From VRUE01 sp045805805 (GTDB lineage Bacteria > Actinomycetota > Thermoleophilia > Solirubrobacterales > 70-9), in assembly GCA_045805805.1 (NCBI GenBank), contig JBJMKO010000142.1, positions 1 to 38,397 on the forward strand: DNA of 38,397 nucleotides. The letters are read 5' to 3'. A program made the position numbers and the translations under genes. Under the pieces are notes generated by a model, which had not been told where the DNA came from, made no database searches, and saw nothing but the letters and a program-made list of their open reading frames with translations. Shown here one piece after another: positions 24,626 through 32,230 of this stretch. The stretch's first letter is position 1; the number at the start of each line of letters is the position of its first letter.

Positions 24626-26168
24626 GGAAGGCCTGGACATTCGCCAGTGGGGGCGGCTGATCTGGCGTCGCAAGTGGTTGCTGCTCGCGATCGTGATCGT
24701 GATTCCGACCCTCGTGTACGTCGGAACAGCGCGCCTGCCGAAGGTCTACCAGTCCCGGGCGACGATCAACGTGCGGGCGACCGCGGCGGCGTCGAGCCTG
24801 TTCTCGAACCACATCAGCGCCAGCTCGGACATAGCCGAGGCGCAAACGCTGATCAAGACGACGATTGTGGGGCGGCGGGCTGCTCGCCTGCTGGGAGAGA
24901 GCCCCGAGAACGCGGGAGCGGTATTGGGCCATGTCACGGTGGTGCTCACCAACCCCACCGAAAGCGGCGGCAACTTCCTCACGATCACCGCTCAGTCCTC
25001 GGATCCAGTCGAAGCCGCGCGCATCGCCAATGCTGTCGCCCGGGCCGTTGCGCAGATCCGAACATCCAACGCCATCCGCCTCGTCAACCGGCAGATCGCG
25101 GCGCTGACCCTTCAGAGCGAATCCGGCGAATCGACCGGCGAAGCCGCGAACCTGGAACTGCAGCAATTGCGCCTGCTCAAGGCGAGCCAAGGCGGGACGA
25201 CACCGACCATCGAACCGGCGGTGCCCGCCGCAGTGCCGATCTCACCAAATCCGCGGCGTAACGCCACGATCGCGCTGATCCTGGCGCTGCTGACCGCGGC
25301 TGCGCTCCCGCCCTTGCTCGACCGCCTCGACCGCCGCCTCCGCGAACCCGGCGAGCTCGAGGAACTGCTCAAGGCGCCGGTGCTGGCGCTGATTCCCGAT
25401 GACGCTTTCCCCGGACACATCCCCGGCATGCACGTGCGCGAGTCCTTCCAGACGCTGCGCGCGAGCCTCACCTACTTCAACGTCGATCGCGAGCTCTCGA
25501 GCCTGGTGGTGGCCAGCCCGATCCAGCAAGACGGGAAGACGACGGTCGCGGTCAACATGGCACTCGCCTACGCCCTGGACGAACGCGACGTGATCCTGAT
25601 AGACGGAGACCTGCGCCGCCCCCAGGTGGCGGCCCGCTTGGGCAAGGAGGTGAGCGTCGGCCTCGACGCTGTTCTGGTCGGGGCGAAGGCGCTCGATGAG
25701 ACGCTAGTTGACATAGACGCCGGCGCGGGGCGCTTGCGGATCCTTCCGGGGGCCATCCCCCCACCGAATCCCGCCGTCCTGCTCGGCTCAAAGCGGATGC
25801 GCTCGCTCCTCGCCGAACTTTCCGAACGGGTCGACTTGGTGGTGATCGACACCCCTGGCCTCTTGGCCGTCAGCGACGCGATCCCATTGTTCAATCAGGT
25901 TGACGGGAGCGTGCTTGTCTCACGCCTGGGCCGTACCCCGAAGGACGCGATTCAGCGCGCGAGCCAGGTGATCGAATCCGCCGGCGGGACCGTGCTCGGC
26001 AGCGTCGCCACGGGCGCCCACGCGGGCGGGATCTATGGGTACTACGGGTACTACGGAAATTACGGGAGCTACGGCGGCGAAAACGGCCACGACGGGACCG
26101 ACTCGGGCAACGGGTCCGGCCGCCTGCGCGGCCTCGCCTCCGGCGGCTTCCGCCGTTCGTCCGGCTAG
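24609..26168 (+). CDS. Chain-length determinant/BY-kinase fusion (Wzz domain + tyrosine kinase)
   Basis: The 519-residue product starts at GTG 24609 (VTEPRQEG). Domains: Wzz type with TM1 (WLLLAIVIVIPTLVYVG, ~18-34), an extracytoplasmic part, TM2 (ATIALILALLTAAALPPLL, ~218-236), then a cytoplasmic ATPase with Walker A SPIQQDGKTT (~303-312), Walker A' VILIDGDLRRP (~326) and Walker B LVVIDTPG (~410). The tail holds a tyrosine cluster GIYGYYGYYGNYGSYGG (~475-491), the usual autophosphorylation site of BY-kinases. Having both domains in one chain is the proteobacterial arrangement also seen in actinobacteria. It controls polymer length and export. Its stop shares CTAG with the convergent gene's stop. 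Confidence 0.93.
   Translation: MTEPRQEGLDIRQWGRLIWRRKWLLLAIVIVIPTLVYVGTARLPKVYQSRATINVRATAAASSLFSNHISASSDIAEAQTLIKTTIVGRRAARLLGESPENAGAVLGHVTVVLTNPTESGGNFLTITAQSSDPVEAARIANAVARAVAQIRTSNAIRLVNRQIAALTLQSESGESTGEAANLELQQLRLLKASQGGTTPTIEPAVPAAVPISPNPRRNATIALILALLTAAALPPLLDRLDRRLREPGELEELLKAPVLALIPDDAFPGHIPGMHVRESFQTLRASLTYFNVDRELSSLVVASPIQQDGKTTVAVNMALAYALDERDVILIDGDLRRPQVAARLGKEVSVGLDAVLVGAKALDETLVDIDAGAGRLRILPGAIPPPNPAVLLGSKRMRSLLAELSERVDLVVIDTPGLLAVSDAIPLFNQVDGSVLVSRLGRTPKDAIQRASQVIESAGGTVLGSVATGAHAGGIYGYYGYYGNYGSYGGENGHDGTDSGNGSGRLRGLASGGFRRSSG
26033..26076 (+). repeat. In-frame TAYGGG-type microrepeats encoding the tyrosine cluster
   Basis: Short units such as tatgggtac, tacgggtac, tacggaaat and tacgggagc follow each other and encode YG/YY steps. 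Slippage could change the number of tyrosines without changing frame where the unit is a multiple of three. Confidence 0.6.
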
Positions 26169-27361
26169 GCAGCAGCCGACCGGGCCGCCACTAGTTCCCG
26201 GTACAGCGCGTCGATGTCGCTCAGCAGCCGTTCGGCTCCATAGCGATCGAGCGCGCGCTGCCTCGCGACGCGACCGCACCTCTCGCGGCGCTGGGCGTCG
26301 GCCGCCATCTCCACGAGGGCACTCGCCAGCGCCGCGACGTCGCCACGCCGCACGACGATCCCCGTGTCCCCGGTGACGACCTCTCCCACGCCCCCCGCGT
26401 CGGTGGCGACCGCGGGCAGCCCCGCCGCCGCCGCCTCGATCAGGGACACCGGTGTGCCCTCGTTATCGGAGGAGAGGACGGCGACGTCCGCGGCGGCGAA
26501 GGTCGGGCGCAGCTCGCGCCGGTAGCCGAGGAAGAGCGCGTCGGCGGCGATGCCGAGTTCGGCAGCCTGGCGTTCGAGCTGCGGGCGCTCATCGCCGTCG
26601 CCGACCACCGCGAGCCGCAGGCGCGGCTCGGACTCCCTGGCCTGAGCCAGGGCTCGCAAGAGCAGGTCGAGGCGCTTGATCGGGACGATGCGGCCGACGT
26701 AGACCAGCAGGATCTCTTCGGCTCCAATCCCCAGCTCACTGCGCGACGCGGCCCTCAACCTCTCATCGGGCTCGGCAAGAGGATCGAGGTCGAGCCCGAG
26801 CGGGAGGACCCTGAACCTCTCGGGCGGGGCGACCCCGAGGCGCACCAGATCGTCGACAGTCGCCTGGCTGACGCCGAGCAGGCGATCGCTGACCCGGGCC
26901 AGCGCGCGCTCCAGCTCGAGGTAGAGCCTGGCCTTCGCCGCGCCGAAGTAGCCCTCCAAGACGTGCCCGTGGTAGGTGTGGACGACGACCGGGCGGGGAC
27001 GGACCGCCAGCGCGGCCTGGCGGCCCAGAAAGCCCGCCTTCGCGGTGTGTGTATGGACGATGTCGGGCTTGAAGGCCCGCGCCGCGCGGATCAGCTTCAG
27101 CAGCGCCTGGGAGTCGCGGAGAGGGTGCACCGGCTGGCGCAGCTCGCCGACGAAGCGCATCGCCGCGCCTTCCTCTTCGGCGAGGTCTGCCAACGATGCC
27201 TCGCCCTGGGCCAGCGCTCCGTGGACGAGCAGGGTCTCGTAGCGATCGGAATAGAAGCGCCTGCCGCTGAGCAACGCGGCTTGGTGGGCCGGCCCGCCCA
27301 TGTTGAGGCGACCGATGATTCGCAGGACACGGAGGCGATCGCCGTCGTTCGGGTTGGTCAT
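26165..27361 (-). CDS. Glycosyltransferase, GT4-like
   Basis: The 398-residue GT-B enzyme has LRIIGRLNMGGPAHQAALLS (the GGxE/A-type acceptor loop), PDIVHTHTAKAGFLGRQAA, HTYHGHVLEGYF, then LLVYVGRIVPIKRLDLLLRAL opening the donor domain, LAVVGDGDERPQLE, and the E-x7-E loop SSDNEGTPVSLIEAAAAGLPAV near residue 300. It closely resembles capsular N-acetylhexosaminyl transferases, but substrate cannot be fixed by eye. ATG 27361 is used. It follows the epimerase gene by 18 bp and is probably co-transcribed with it, so the epimerase may make its donor sugar (inference). Confidence 0.92.
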   Translation of the reverse strand: MTNPNDGDRLRVLRIIGRLNMGGPAHQAALLSGRRFYSDRYETLLVHGALAQGEASLADLAEEEGAAMRFVGELRQPVHPLRDSQALLKLIRAARAFKPDIVHTHTAKAGFLGRQAALAVRPRPVVVHTYHGHVLEGYFGAAKARLYLELERALARVSDRLLGVSQATVDDLVRLGVAPPERFRVLPLGLDLDPLAEPDERLRAASRSELGIGAEEILLVYVGRIVPIKRLDLLLRALAQARESEPRLRLAVVGDGDERPQLERQAAELGIAADALFLGYRRELRPTFAAADVAVLSSDNEGTPVSLIEAAAAGLPAVATDAGGVGEVVTGDTGIVVRRGDVAALASALVEMAADAQRRERCGRVARQRALDRYGAERLLSDIDALYRELVAARSAAA

Positions 27362-27379
27362 CGGAGCCGCGGTGAATCG

Positions 27380-28357
27380 TCAGCAGGCGCTATCAAGCGC
27401 TTCTCGCTGCCACCGCTCCTCGAACTCCGCGTACGTCCTGCGTAGCCCCTCCTCGAAATCGACCGCCGGCGCGTATCCGAGAACCTCACGCGCCTTGGAG
27501 ATGTCGGCAAGCGAGTGGCGCACGTCCCCCGGCCGGGGATCGGTGTTCACGGTCTCGATCTCCCTACCAGCAAGCGCAGAGAGCCGCGCAATGATGTCGT
27601 TGAGGCTCGTCCGTTCCCCACAGGCGATGTTGAACGCCTCGCCGGCAGCTCCGGCCGCGGTCGCCGCCAGCAGGTTTGCGTCGACGGCGTTGTCGACAAA
27701 GGTGAAGTCGCGCGAAGTCTCACCGTCGCCGTGGACTATCGGCCGGCCACCGTCCTCGAGCGCGGCGGTGATGAAGTTCGGGATCACCGCCGCGTATTGC
27801 GACTGGGGGTCCTGTCCGGGGCCGAAGACGTTGAAGTAGCGAAGGGCGACGGTCTCGAGGCCATAGACCTGGTGAAAGGCACGACAGTAGCCCTCCGCCG
27901 CCAGCTTCGAGACCGCGTAGGGGGCGATCGGCAGGGTGGGCATCTCCTCCCGCTTGGGAAGCTCCGTGCTGGCGCCGTAGAGCGAGGAGGACGACGCGTA
28001 GACGACACGCCGCACGCCCTCGTCGCGAGCGGCCAGCAGCACGTTGAGGGTGCCGACGACATTGGTGGCGTTGCTGGTCAGCGGGTCCTGAATCGACCTC
28101 GGCACCGATGGCAGGGCGCCGAGGTGAAAGGCGTAATCGCAGCCGCGCACGGCGTTGTGGACACGCTCGTAGCTCTGCAGGTCGCCCTCAATCAACTGGA
28201 TGTCGTCGATGACATCCTCGAGGTTTGCACGGCGACCGGTGGCGAAGTTGTCGAGCACACGAACGCTCTGCCCGTCTCGCAGCAGCCGCTTGACCAAGGC
28301 CGAGCCGATGAAGCCGCCCCCGCCGGTTACGAGCGCAACGGTCCCCGTCCCCATCAT
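27380..28357 (-). CDS. NAD-dependent sugar-nucleotide epimerase, WbpP/TviC-like UDP-N-acetylhexosamine 4-epimerase
   Basis: The 325-residue SDR has the NAD-binding VTGGGGFIGSALVKRLL, FHLGALPSVPRSIQDP with the following SNATNVVGTLNVLLAA (strongly like WbpP/TviC UDP-GlcNAc 4-epimerases), catalytic SSSSLYG and Y-x3-K in YAVSKLAAEGY, and RYFNVFGPGQDP. It therefore most likely interconverts UDP-GlcNAc and UDP-GalNAc or their uronic forms; the call rests on motif resemblance. Two ATGs (28357 and 28354) are in frame. A TAAACT box at 28365-28370 stands 7 and 10 nt from them, so the message is probably leaderless. The gene is first of a two-gene operon with the GT4-like transferase. Confidence 0.88.
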   Translation of the reverse strand: MMGTGTVALVTGGGGFIGSALVKRLLRDGQSVRVLDNFATGRRANLEDVIDDIQLIEGDLQSYERVHNAVRGCDYAFHLGALPSVPRSIQDPLTSNATNVVGTLNVLLAARDEGVRRVVYASSSSLYGASTELPKREEMPTLPIAPYAVSKLAAEGYCRAFHQVYGLETVALRYFNVFGPGQDPQSQYAAVIPNFITAALEDGGRPIVHGDGETSRDFTFVDNAVDANLLAATAAGAAGEAFNIACGERTSLNDIIARLSALAGREIETVNTDPRPGDVRHSLADISKAREVLGYAPAVDFEEGLRRTYAEFEERWQREALDSAC

Positions 28358-28364
28358 CGGACCT

Positions 28365-28370
28365 AGTTTA
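28365..28370 (-). promoter_or_regulatory. -10-like box of the epimerase gene
   Basis: TAAACT on the minus strand is 7 nt from ATG 28357 and 10 nt from ATG 28354. No TTGACA-type -35 was found. Confidence 0.4.
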
Positions 28371-28501
28371 GCTTAGGCCCATCCGCGTGCGCGACCGGTC
28401 GCAGAGAAAGCCACACCCTCGACAGGAAGTTGTTCTGTGATGTTGGCTGAGCAGGATGACTTTTCTAACACTCAGCTCGATATGTCTTGTCTGGTGTGCG
28501 T

Positions 28502-28507
28502 TATGAT
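28502..28507 (+). promoter_or_regulatory. -10-like box of the methyltransferase gene
   Basis: TATGAT lies 6 nt before ATG 28514 in an AT-richer stretch (ttatgatttttcg). A leaderless start at this ATG is more likely than the in-frame TTG 28487, which lies upstream of the box. Confidence 0.45.
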
Positions 28508-28513
28508 TTTTCG

Positions 28514-29176
28514 ATGGGTTGGATGGATCGGGCAAGGGGGGCGGTCGGGCGGCGAAAAGTCGACCATCGCGCAGTCGTCGGCGGTCTGTGGGAGCAAATT
28601 GGCAAGAAGCAGTTCGAGTATCTCGTCGAACAAGGCTTGCAGCCCCACCATCGCTTCCTTGACGTCGGCTGCGGCAGTCTGCGCGGCGGCATCCACTTTG
28701 TCCGATACCTCGAGCCCGGTCACTACTACGGCCTGGACATCCAGCAACGACTCCTCGACGCCGGCCGCAAAGAGCTCGATGCCGTCGGCCTTGACCCGGC
28801 CTCCGCATCGCTTATGCAGGACGACTCCTTCAGGTTCGGACGGTTCGGACAGCAGTTCGACGTCGCGCTCGCACAGAGTGTGTTCACGCACATGTCGTTG
28901 AACCCGATCATGCGATGCCTCGCTGAGATCGAGCGCGTCCTCAAGCCTGAAGGCCGCTTCTACGCGACCTTCTTCCAACATCCGGGGCCGCGACTGAATA
29001 CCGAGCCTCTTCGACAGTCGGAAACGGTGACAACGTACCCCGATGCCGACCCGTTCCACTACGACCCCGACGTTTTCCGTTGGGCTGTAGAAGGTTCCAC
29101 ACTCGACGTCACCGTGGTAGGTGATTGGGATCACCCGCGAAATCAGCAGATGATGGTCTTTACCAAGCGCCAGTAG
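28514..29176 (+). CDS. Class I SAM-dependent methyltransferase
   Basis: The 220-residue product (from ATG 28514, MGWMDRARG) has a short basic N-terminal helix, then RFLDVGCGSLRGGIHFVRYL (motif I ~residue 47), HYYGLDIQQRLLDAG with the acidic end of strand 2, LMQDDSFRFGRFG, and VALAQSVFTHMSLN in the strand-4 loop. The family is the broad Methyltransf_11/25 type; a sugar or lipid-linked glycan acceptor is inferred from context. The asparagine-synthase-type gene follows by 58 bp on the same strand but has its own possible -10 box. GC is lower than in that gene. Confidence 0.86.
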   Translation: MGWMDRARGAVGRRKVDHRAVVGGLWEQIGKKQFEYLVEQGLQPHHRFLDVGCGSLRGGIHFVRYLEPGHYYGLDIQQRLLDAGRKELDAVGLDPASASLMQDDSFRFGRFGQQFDVALAQSVFTHMSLNPIMRCLAEIERVLKPEGRFYATFFQHPGPRLNTEPLRQSETVTTYPDADPFHYDPDVFRWAVEGSTLDVTVVGDWDHPRNQQMMVFTKRQ

Positions 29177-29220
29177 CGCTACACGGCTTCGTCCACAGAT
29201 CATTCCCGGCCGGGCAACGG

Positions 29221-29226
29221 TATCGT
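29221..29226 (+). promoter_or_regulatory. -10-like box before asnB
   Basis: TATCGT is 8 nt before GTG 29235, the same kind of close spacing as at other starts in the locus. A short palindrome CCCGGCCGGG lies just upstream. Evidence is weak on its own. Confidence 0.3.
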
Positions 29227-29234
29227 CGGGCCGC

Positions 29235-31136
29235 GTGTGCGGGATAGCCGGCAAGGTCGACCGCGGCGCCGGCGTTCCGGCGGCGCTGGTCGAGCAGATG
29301 TGCGAGCGCCAGGCCCACCGCGGTCCCGACTCACGGGGCATCTTCTCGGGGGATGGCGTCGGTCTGGGGATCCAGAGGCTGCGGGTGATCGACCTCGAGA
29401 CCGGCGACCAGCCCGTCTATAACGAGGACCGCTCCGTCATCGTCGTTCTCAACGGTGAGATCTACAACTACCGGGAGCTGCGCCGCGAGCTCGAGGGGCG
29501 CGGGCATACCTTCTCGACCCACGGCGACACCGAGGTGATCGTCCACCTCTACGAGGAAATGGGCCCCGACCTCGTGCGGCGGCTGAGCGGGATGTTCGCC
29601 TTCGCGCTCTGGGACGAGCGTCGCCGGCGCCTGCTCATAGCCCGCGATCGGGTGGGCAAGAAGCCCCTCTTCTATTCCGATCGAGGCAGCTCGCTTTCGT
29701 TTGCCTCGGAGCTCGGGGCGCTGATGACCGACCCGTCGATCCCCCGCGAGGTCGATCCGGCCGCGATCGACTGCTACCTGGCCTACGGCTACATCCAGGC
29801 ACCGCGATCGATCTGGCGTGACGTGAAGAAGCTGCCGCCGGCCCACACGCTGGTCTGGGAGGACGGCGGCACCCGGATCGAGAGGTACTGGCGCCTCGAC
29901 TACTCCCAGAAGGCCGACGCCCCCCTGCCGGAGCTGGAAGAGGAGCTGCGCAGCCGCGTCTCCGCCGCCGTGCGGAGGCGGATGATCGCCGACGTGCCCC
30001 TGGGGGCACTGCTCTCGGGCGGCGTCGACTCGGCGATCGTGGTCTCGGAGATGGCCGCTGCCGCACCGCAGCGGGTGAAGACGTTCTCGATCGGCTTCGC
30101 GCAGGAGGAGTACAACGAGCTGCCGCTCGCCCGCCTCACGGCCGAGCGCTTCGGCACCGACCACGAGGAGTTCACGGTCGAGCCGGACGCGATCGAGATC
30201 GTCCCCAAGCTGGTCCGCCACTACGGCGAGCCCTTCGCCGACTCCTCCGCGATCCCCAGCTTCTACCTGGCGGAGCTGACGCGGCGCCAGGTGACGGTGG
30301 CGCTGAACGGGGACGGCGGCGACGAGAGCTTCGCCGGCTACCTCCGCTACGTCGCCAACAACCTCAGTGGCGGCCTCGACCTCGTTCCCCGGCCCCTGCG
30401 CCGTGGAACGGTCGCCGCCGCGGAGCGCCTGCTGCGGCTGGGAGACGCGCGAGGGCTGCGCAGCTACGGGCGGCGCTTCCTCACCTCGATCGGCGAGGAC
30501 GCGCCGGGGCGCTACGCCGACCACGTCTGCATCTTCAACCGCTCCGAGCGCGGGGACCTGCTCGGCGAGGCGGCGCTCGCGGCGGTGGGCACGGAGACCG
30601 CGGACGTGATCGCGGGGCCCTGGCGCGCTGCCTCCGGAAACAGCAGGCTCGACGTCCTGCTCGAGACCGACGTCGACACCTACCTCCCGGGCGACCTGCT
30701 GGTCAAGATGGACATCGCCTCGATGGCCTACTCGCTCGAGGCGCGCTCGCCCCTGCTGGACCCGGAGCTGATGCAGTTCGCCGCCTCGCTGCCGGCCAGG
30801 TACAAGGCGCGGCTGGCGAGCAAGAAGTGGATCCTGCGCCGTGCCTACCGCGGACGCATTCCGGACGAGGTGCTGGACGGCAAGAAGCGGGGCTTCGGCG
30901 TGCCCCTTGGCGCCTGGTTCCGCAATGAGCTGCGCGACTTCACCCGCGAAGTCCTGCTGGACCCGGTGTCCGTGGGCCGCGGCCTGATCCGCGAGGGCCC
31001 GACGCGCGCCCTCCTCGACCAGCACGACCGCGGCGGCGCCGACCGCTCGATGCAGATCTGGACCCTGCTGATGCTCGAGCTCTGGCACCGCGAGTTCGTC
31101 GATTCCCAGCCGGCGGGCCGCGGCCATCCGACATAG
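29235..31136 (+). CDS. asnB: Asparagine synthase (glutamine-hydrolysing)-type amidotransferase
   Basis: The 633-residue product starts GTG-TGC-GGG (MCGIAGKV), giving the catalytic Cys2 of class II glutamine amidotransferases after Met removal. The glutaminase half includes RQAHRGPDSRG and NGEIYNYRELR. The synthetase half has the PPi-loop ALLSGGVDSAIV (~residue 261), FSIGFAQEEYNE, GDGGDESFAGY and KMDIASMAYSLEARSPLLD. Length and motifs fit AsnB. In glycan loci such enzymes may amidate uronic or amino-acid substituents instead of making free asparagine; the sequence cannot decide. A strong inverted repeat covers its stop codon (31124-31167). Confidence 0.93.
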   Translation: MCGIAGKVDRGAGVPAALVEQMCERQAHRGPDSRGIFSGDGVGLGIQRLRVIDLETGDQPVYNEDRSVIVVLNGEIYNYRELRRELEGRGHTFSTHGDTEVIVHLYEEMGPDLVRRLSGMFAFALWDERRRRLLIARDRVGKKPLFYSDRGSSLSFASELGALMTDPSIPREVDPAAIDCYLAYGYIQAPRSIWRDVKKLPPAHTLVWEDGGTRIERYWRLDYSQKADAPLPELEEELRSRVSAAVRRRMIADVPLGALLSGGVDSAIVVSEMAAAAPQRVKTFSIGFAQEEYNELPLARLTAERFGTDHEEFTVEPDAIEIVPKLVRHYGEPFADSSAIPSFYLAELTRRQVTVALNGDGGDESFAGYLRYVANNLSGGLDLVPRPLRRGTVAAAERLLRLGDARGLRSYGRRFLTSIGEDAPGRYADHVCIFNRSERGDLLGEAALAAVGTETADVIAGPWRAASGNSRLDVLLETDVDTYLPGDLLVKMDIASMAYSLEARSPLLDPELMQFAASLPARYKARLASKKWILRRAYRGRIPDEVLDGKKRGFGVPLGAWFRNELRDFTREVLLDPVSVGRGLIREGPTRALLDQHDRGGADRSMQIWTLLMLELWHREFVDSQPAGRGHPT

Positions 31137-31167
31137 ACCCCCTTATAGATGGGTCAATGTCGGATGG
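31124..31167. terminator. Long inverted repeat between convergent genes (hairpin)
   Basis: CCATCCGACAT (31124-31134) and GACCC (31136-31140) pair with GGGTC (31151-31155) and ATGTCGGATGG (31157-31167): a 17-bp stem with one A-A mismatch and a 10-nt loop ccttatagat. It overlaps the asnB stop (31134-31136) and ends 20 bp before the convergent gene's stop. No U-run follows, as is common for actinobacterial terminators. Confidence 0.7.
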
Positions 31168-31186
31168 GGCTCTCACGGAGCGAGGT

Positions 31187-32221
31187 CTAGGTCGAGGTCT
31201 CGGTGGCCGCCTCGGGCGCCGGAGCCCATTCCGGGGACTCCAGCAGCGCCACAACGAGGATGCCGATCAGGATCAGGGTGAGAGACCCGGCCATCGCGAG
31301 CGAGTCCCTGAATTCGTAGAGGACGGCGCCGGCGCCGCAGAGGAAGGCCTGCCCGGTGGCGAGGGCCATCGCCACCCGACGGGGAGAGCCGAGACGGGCG
31401 CGCAGCCGGTGGGTCAGGTGATCGCGGCCGCCAGTGAATATGCCCACACCGCGACGCTTCCTCGAGACGATCACCAGCGCGGTGTCCAAGGCCGGAAGGC
31501 CGACCAGCACCACGGCGAGCGGGATCAGCGCCCAGCCGAGACCCCTGCCGCCGGGCAGGGCCATGATCGTCGCGGCGATCACGAAGCCGATCGGCACGCT
31601 GCCGCCATCGCCAAGGAATACCCGCGAGGGCGAGGCCAGGTTGAAAGGAAGGAAGCCCGCGCAGGCCCCCGCCAGGGCCAGGGAGACCGCCCCCAGCGCG
31701 ACGTCCCCGTGCGCCGCGGCGAGCAGGCCCAGGATGGCGGCGGAGACCATTGCGACGGTGCCGGTCGCGCCGTCCATGTTGTCCATCAGGTTGTAGGCGT
31801 TAACGACGCCGGTCACGAAGACGACGGTCAGGGCCAGGTTGAGCGCTTCGCTGGGGAAGACGGACCAGCCCACTCCCGCGGCGAAGAGGGCACAGGCGGC
31901 CACGACCTCGATCGCGAGTCGCGGTAAAGGCTCGATCGCGATGCGGTCGTCGAGGGTGCCGAGGATCCAGAGGACCAGGGCACCGGTGACGATCGGCCAG
32001 AAGGCCCCGGCGGCGTGGCCGAAGAGGGCGGCTGAGAGGACCAGGGCGGCGACTACCGCCGCCCCGCCCAGATACGGAGTGGGGCTGAGATGCCCCTTGT
32101 AGCCAACCGGCACGTCGTAGAAGCCGGTACGGCGAGCTATGGCGATCGTTACCGGGGTCAGCAGCAGGGCCGCTCCGCAGGCGACGAGGAAGGCGAGCTC
32201 TAGACGCAGGCTTCCAGACAC
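31187..32221 (-). CDS. WecA/MraY-like polyprenyl-phosphate sugar-1-phosphate transferase
   Basis: The 344-residue integral membrane protein has about ten helices and the family's cytoplasmic motifs in order: GYKGHLSPTPYLGG, WILGTLDDR (Asp pair, ~residue 92), VVNAYNLMDNMDGATG (~140), SRVFLGDGGSVPIG (~200) and TGGRDHLTHRLRARLG (HxxxR-type motif, ~275). It transfers a sugar-1-phosphate from a UDP-sugar to undecaprenyl (or decaprenyl) phosphate, the priming step of glycan assembly. GTG 32221 lies 9 bp after the upstream epimerase gene, so the two form an operon. It is the only priming enzyme seen in the window. Confidence 0.92.
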   Translation of the reverse strand: MSGSLRLELAFLVACGAALLLTPVTIAIARRTGFYDVPVGYKGHLSPTPYLGGAAVVAALVLSAALFGHAAGAFWPIVTGALVLWILGTLDDRIAIEPLPRLAIEVVAACALFAAGVGWSVFPSEALNLALTVVFVTGVVNAYNLMDNMDGATGTVAMVSAAILGLLAAAHGDVALGAVSLALAGACAGFLPFNLASPSRVFLGDGGSVPIGFVIAATIMALPGGRGLGWALIPLAVVLVGLPALDTALVIVSRKRRGVGIFTGGRDHLTHRLRARLGSPRRVAMALATGQAFLCGAGAVLYEFRDSLAMAGSLTLILIGILVVALLESPEWAPAPEAATETST

Positions 32222-32230
32222 AGCCGTTGC

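Noticed and set aside
22289..24673. 794-codon minus-strand frame joining the GT92-like gene to upstream sequence
   Set aside because: Only the part after GTG 23224 has family motifs; the rest is an off-frame reading of the Wzy-like gene.
29331..31127. 598-codon minus-strand frame inside asnB
   Set aside because: asnB motifs are intact on the plus strand; the antisense frame is a GC-bias artefact.
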